From Candidatus Brocadiaceae bacterium (GTDB lineage: Bacteria > Planctomycetota > Brocadiia > Brocadiales > Bathyanammoxibiaceae): 7,140 bases of DNA. Below, one piece after another: positions 5,664 to 7,140 of this stretch. The stretch is taken from NCBI GenBank assembly GCA_030018855.1, contig JASEHG010000102.1, positions 1 to 7,140 on the forward strand, given 5' to 3'. The first letter of the stretch is position 1. The number at the start of each line of letters is the position of its first letter. Both the position numbers and the translations under genes were made by a program. Under the pieces are notes generated by a model that was given only the letters and a program-made list of their open reading frames with translations, ran no database searches and was not told the origin of the DNA.

Positions 5664-6536
5664 ATGGAAATCCTCAAGGAAACCATACGCATAATAGAAG
5701 AGAAGGTACTTGTTAAACGGTCTGGTCTGAGGCCCGAGGACGTCAGACTCGGCGTCTTTTACACCGGCGTAAAACTCTCCAGTGGCCATGCAGGGCTGGC
5801 CTATACCCCCATCCACGAACTCCCCGAGGCCATCTGCTGTCCCAAAGCCCATGCCCGCATGCCCCAGGCCGGAGAACTCCTCAAGCTGGACATAAAAACC
5901 CTGATGGACTACGCCCTGGAGGAAAACCCCCTGAGGGCCGCCATCGGGGTGGCCACCCTCAATGCCCTCTCTGCCATCCTGCTTGAAGAAAAAGATTGCC
6001 CCTACAAGCTGGCGGGGACGGGGGACGTCCTGGACCTCGTGGAAATCCAGGAAGAAGACACTGTAGGTATGATTGGGGCCTTCCCACCCTTCATAAAGAG
6101 GCTGAAAGAGACCTGCAAGAATCTCCACGTATTTGAAAAAAACCCACAGCTTGCCAGAGAGGTAGGCATGGAGGAACTCCAACCCGAAAGCCTGGCCAGG
6201 GACATTTTACCCAACTGCGACGTCCTCATCGTCACAGGCGTTGCGCTGGTCAACCATACCCTTGAACCCATACTCAAGTGGAGCAAGAAGGCCAGGGAAA
6301 TTGTATTAGTAGGGCCAACCGCCAGCCTGTATCCCGAGGCCCTGTTTCAGAGGGGTATAACCACCATAGGCGGAATCAGGATAAACGACGCAGACAAGGT
6401 CATGGAGATTATAGGACAGGGGGGTTCAGGCTATGACTTGTTTGAGAAGTATGCAGATAGGATAGTCCTTAAAAAGGACGTCAAAGACCGGGTGCAGATA
6501 AAGGGGAGACATGGGAAAACGGGAGCAGGCGTTTAA
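5664..6536 (+). CDS. DUF4213/DUF364 protein (possible heavy-metal chelation family)
   Basis: A 290-residue protein with the two-part architecture of PF04016. The N-terminal DUF4213 part covers about 10-100 (GVFYTGVKLSSGHAGLAYTP 30-49, ICCPKAHARMP 57-67, IGVATLNAL 94-102). The Rossmann-like DUF364 part covers about 120-265 (VGMIGAFPP 134-142, NCDVLIVTGVALVNHTLEPI 184-203, VGPTASLYPEALF 216-228, ITTIGGIRI 232-240). A structure of the family shows an enolase-like N-domain fused to a Rossmann-like domain with a possible metal-chelation site. C58, C59 and H63 are visible candidate ligands. The enzymatic role is not established. ATG 5664 is the only usable start (in-frame stop TAG 5616-5618, no GTG or TTG between); its Shine-Dalgarno is poor, an AAAGGA directly against the ATG. 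No metal-uptake or cofactor gene is next to it. The long minus-strand frame opposite is a shadow. Confidence 0.88.
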   Translation: MEILKETIRIIEEKVLVKRSGLRPEDVRLGVFYTGVKLSSGHAGLAYTPIHELPEAICCPKAHARMPQAGELLKLDIKTLMDYALEENPLRAAIGVATLNALSAILLEEKDCPYKLAGTGDVLDLVEIQEEDTVGMIGAFPPFIKRLKETCKNLHVFEKNPQLAREVGMEELQPESLARDILPNCDVLIVTGVALVNHTLEPILKWSKKAREIVLVGPTASLYPEALFQRGITTIGGIRINDADKVMEIIGQGGSGYDLFEKYADRIVLKKDVKDRVQIKGRHGKTGAGV

Positions 6537-6570
6537 AGTCGTTGAAATTATTATTTAAATGTCGTTAAAT
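6532..6570 (+). repeat. Two near-identical AT-rich direct repeats, 22 bases apart
   Basis: TTTAAAGTCGTTGAAAT (6532-6548) and TTTAAATGTCGTTAAAT (6554-6570) agree over their whole length apart from two one-base indels. Their starts are 22 bases apart, about two helical turns. The first copy contains the DUF364 stop codon and the second contains the proposed -10 box of the nucleotidyltransferase promoter. Confidence 0.45.
6542..6570 (+). promoter_or_regulatory. Candidate sigma-70 promoter for the nucleotidyltransferase gene
   Basis: TTGAAA at 6542-6547 (5 of 6 to consensus) is followed after 17 bases by TTAAAT at 6565-6570 (4 of 6). Transcription would start near 6577, leaving a leader of about 110 bases that contains the 6631-6658 hairpin repeat. 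AT-rich DNA makes chance matches likely, so confidence is limited. Confidence 0.35.
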
Positions 6571-6629
6571 AGGCTGACATAATCATATATGTCTCGTAAA
6601 AGGACGTACAGAAAAAGTCTTTCGCATGG

Positions 6630-6658
6630 TGTCATTCTGAGCGAAGCGAAGAATCTCC
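6630..6658. repeat. Dispersed hairpin repeat of the GTCATTCTGAGCGAAGCG type
   Basis: This stretch matches a short palindromic element that I know as recurring between genes in several bacterial phyla. Its core (6634-6654) is symmetric: arms ATTCT and AGAAT, then GA opposite GA (a tandem sheared G-A pair), then GC and GC closing a GAA loop. The centre, GCGAAGC, is a known exceptionally stable DNA mini-hairpin. Only one copy is in the window, so its repeat status rests on recognition rather than on local duplication. Confidence 0.6.
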
Positions 6659-6689
6659 ATTTTGCAGAAGGGCGGGAAAATAGTTAGGA

Positions 6690-7016
6690 ATGATAGCCAC
6701 TGAGACTAGAGAAGTAATCTCTAAGATAGTAGAGAAGATTACAAAAGACTATAACCCCAAAAAGATTATCCTTTTTGGCAGTTATGCCTACGGGCATCCT
6801 ACCGAAGACAGTGATATAGACCTCTTTATTATCAAAAACACCGATAAAAGGCCCATGGATAGGTGGGTAGAGGTAAAAAAGCTGTTGTGGGATATTGAGA
6901 AAGATATCCCCATCTCTCCATTGGTTTACACTGAAGAAGAAGTAGAAGAAAGGCTCAAGATAAAGGACTTCTTTGTAAGAGAGATTTTGGAAAATGGAGA
7001 AATCCTTTATGGATGA
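6690..7016 (+). CDS. MNT-type nucleotidyltransferase-domain protein (orphan, toxin/antitoxin type)
   Basis: A 108-residue protein with the minimal nucleotidyltransferase (DNA polymerase beta-like) fold. The signature GS-x10-DxD is at G30, S31, D42 and D44 (KIILFGSYAYG, then SDIDLFII). The third carboxylate usual in this fold is not clear: the matching strand reads IPISPLVYTEEE (73-84), with S76 about where an Asp often stands. The C-terminus FFVREILENGEILYG is typical of the group. MNT proteins commonly pair with a HEPN protein, where the MNT partner can neutralise it by AMPylation or similar transfer. No HEPN gene lies on either side here: a 153-base spacer precedes it and a convergent gene overlaps its end. 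The start is ATG 6690, with only a weak AGGA directly upstream. Confidence 0.85.
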   Translation: MIATETREVISKIVEKITKDYNPKKIILFGSYAYGHPTEDSDIDLFIIKNTDKRPMDRWVEVKKLLWDIEKDIPISPLVYTEEEVEERLKIKDFFVREILENGEILYG

Positions 7017-7140
7017 GGGGCTGACCCGTCTCCTATCTTGCGGAGTCGTTCCTCTATATCTGCCTTCCTTTTCTCAGTTGTAGCTAGTTTATGGGCTTTT
7101 TCTAGGTGTGGTTTGGCCTCCGCCTCTCGCCCAAGCTCCA
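7007..7140 (-). CDS. C-terminal end of a TPR-like helical protein, partial
   Basis: On the minus strand a frame is open from the window edge to TAA at 7009-7007, giving 43 residues. It begins ELGREAEAKPHLEKAHKLA and continues with a charged helix (KADIEERLRKI) before a loose tail. The pattern 'lG...eA..hLekAhkla' fits a tetratricopeptide repeat, with the last helix as a capping helix. The remainder and the start lie beyond 7140, so the overall role cannot be given. It converges on the nucleotidyltransferase gene and overlaps its last 10 bases, leaving no room for a terminator between them. Confidence 0.6.
   Translation of the reverse strand, partial: ELGREAEAKPHLEKAHKLATTEKRKADIEERLRKIGDGSAPHP

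Noticed and set aside
5610..6182. A 190-codon minus-strand open frame
   Set aside because: It lies opposite the DUF364 gene, whose motifs are clear on the plus strand; the minus translation is low-complexity in style and matches no family I know.
1..7140. CRISPR arrays, tRNA genes, transposases or defence systems
   Set aside because: No regularly spaced repeats, no tRNA T-loop sequences in a cloverleaf context, and no transposase, nuclease or reverse-transcriptase motifs were seen on either strand.

Overview
The window reads as chromosomal DNA of an uncultured, probably anaerobic bacterium. It has housekeeping genes with good Shine-Dalgarno sites, GTG and TTG starts (the DUF2283 gene, gltX, speH), frequent AGG/AGA and ATA codons, and a dispersed repeat of the GTCATTCTGAGCGAAGCGAAG type. 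A Planctomycetota (Brocadiales-like), Nitrospirota or Desulfobacterota source would fit. This is a guess from style, not an assignment.

Layout. 1-442: an AT-rich two-gene cassette that looks like a toxin/antitoxin-type pair (a DUF4258-like C-terminus and a DUF2283 protein), followed directly by a 28-codon scrap of the 3' end of argC. 481-1914: a PhoD-like metallophosphoesterase with no signal peptide. 1958-2313 (minus): a broken DUF3313 gene with its N-terminal half missing and a one-base frameshift near the C-terminus. 2314-2513: a 200-base spacer with a good sigma-70-type promoter and two small dyads. 2514-3854: gltX, glutamyl-tRNA synthetase. 3936-4838: a PfkB-family kinase. 4900-5277: speH, the S-adenosylmethionine decarboxylase proenzyme. 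5278-5663: a 386-base gap with several possible hairpins and no convincing gene. 5664-6536: a DUF4213/DUF364 protein of the possible metal-chelation family. 6537-6689: an AT-rich spacer with a near-direct repeat, a promoter candidate and one dispersed hairpin repeat. 6690-7016: an orphan MNT-type nucleotidyltransferase. 7007-7140 (minus): the C-terminus of a TPR-like protein, overlapping it tail to tail.

How the genes relate. gltX, pfkB and speH lie in one direction with gaps of 81 and 61 bases and could share the promoter at 2419-2447, though a hairpin right after pfkB may separate speH. SpeH makes decarboxylated SAM for polyamine synthesis. The adjacent kinase could act in salvage of a by-product such as methylthioribose or adenosine, but that is inference from position only. 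Both ends of the window carry accessory genes of toxin/antitoxin type, and two gene remnants (argC tail, DUF3313) show past rearrangement.

I found no defence island, CRISPR array, transposase, tRNA or rRNA. The points most worth checking are the argC scar, the DUF3313 frameshift, the shortened zinc-loop region of GltX, the possibly structured 386-base gap, and the repeat built around the GCGAAGC mini-hairpin.
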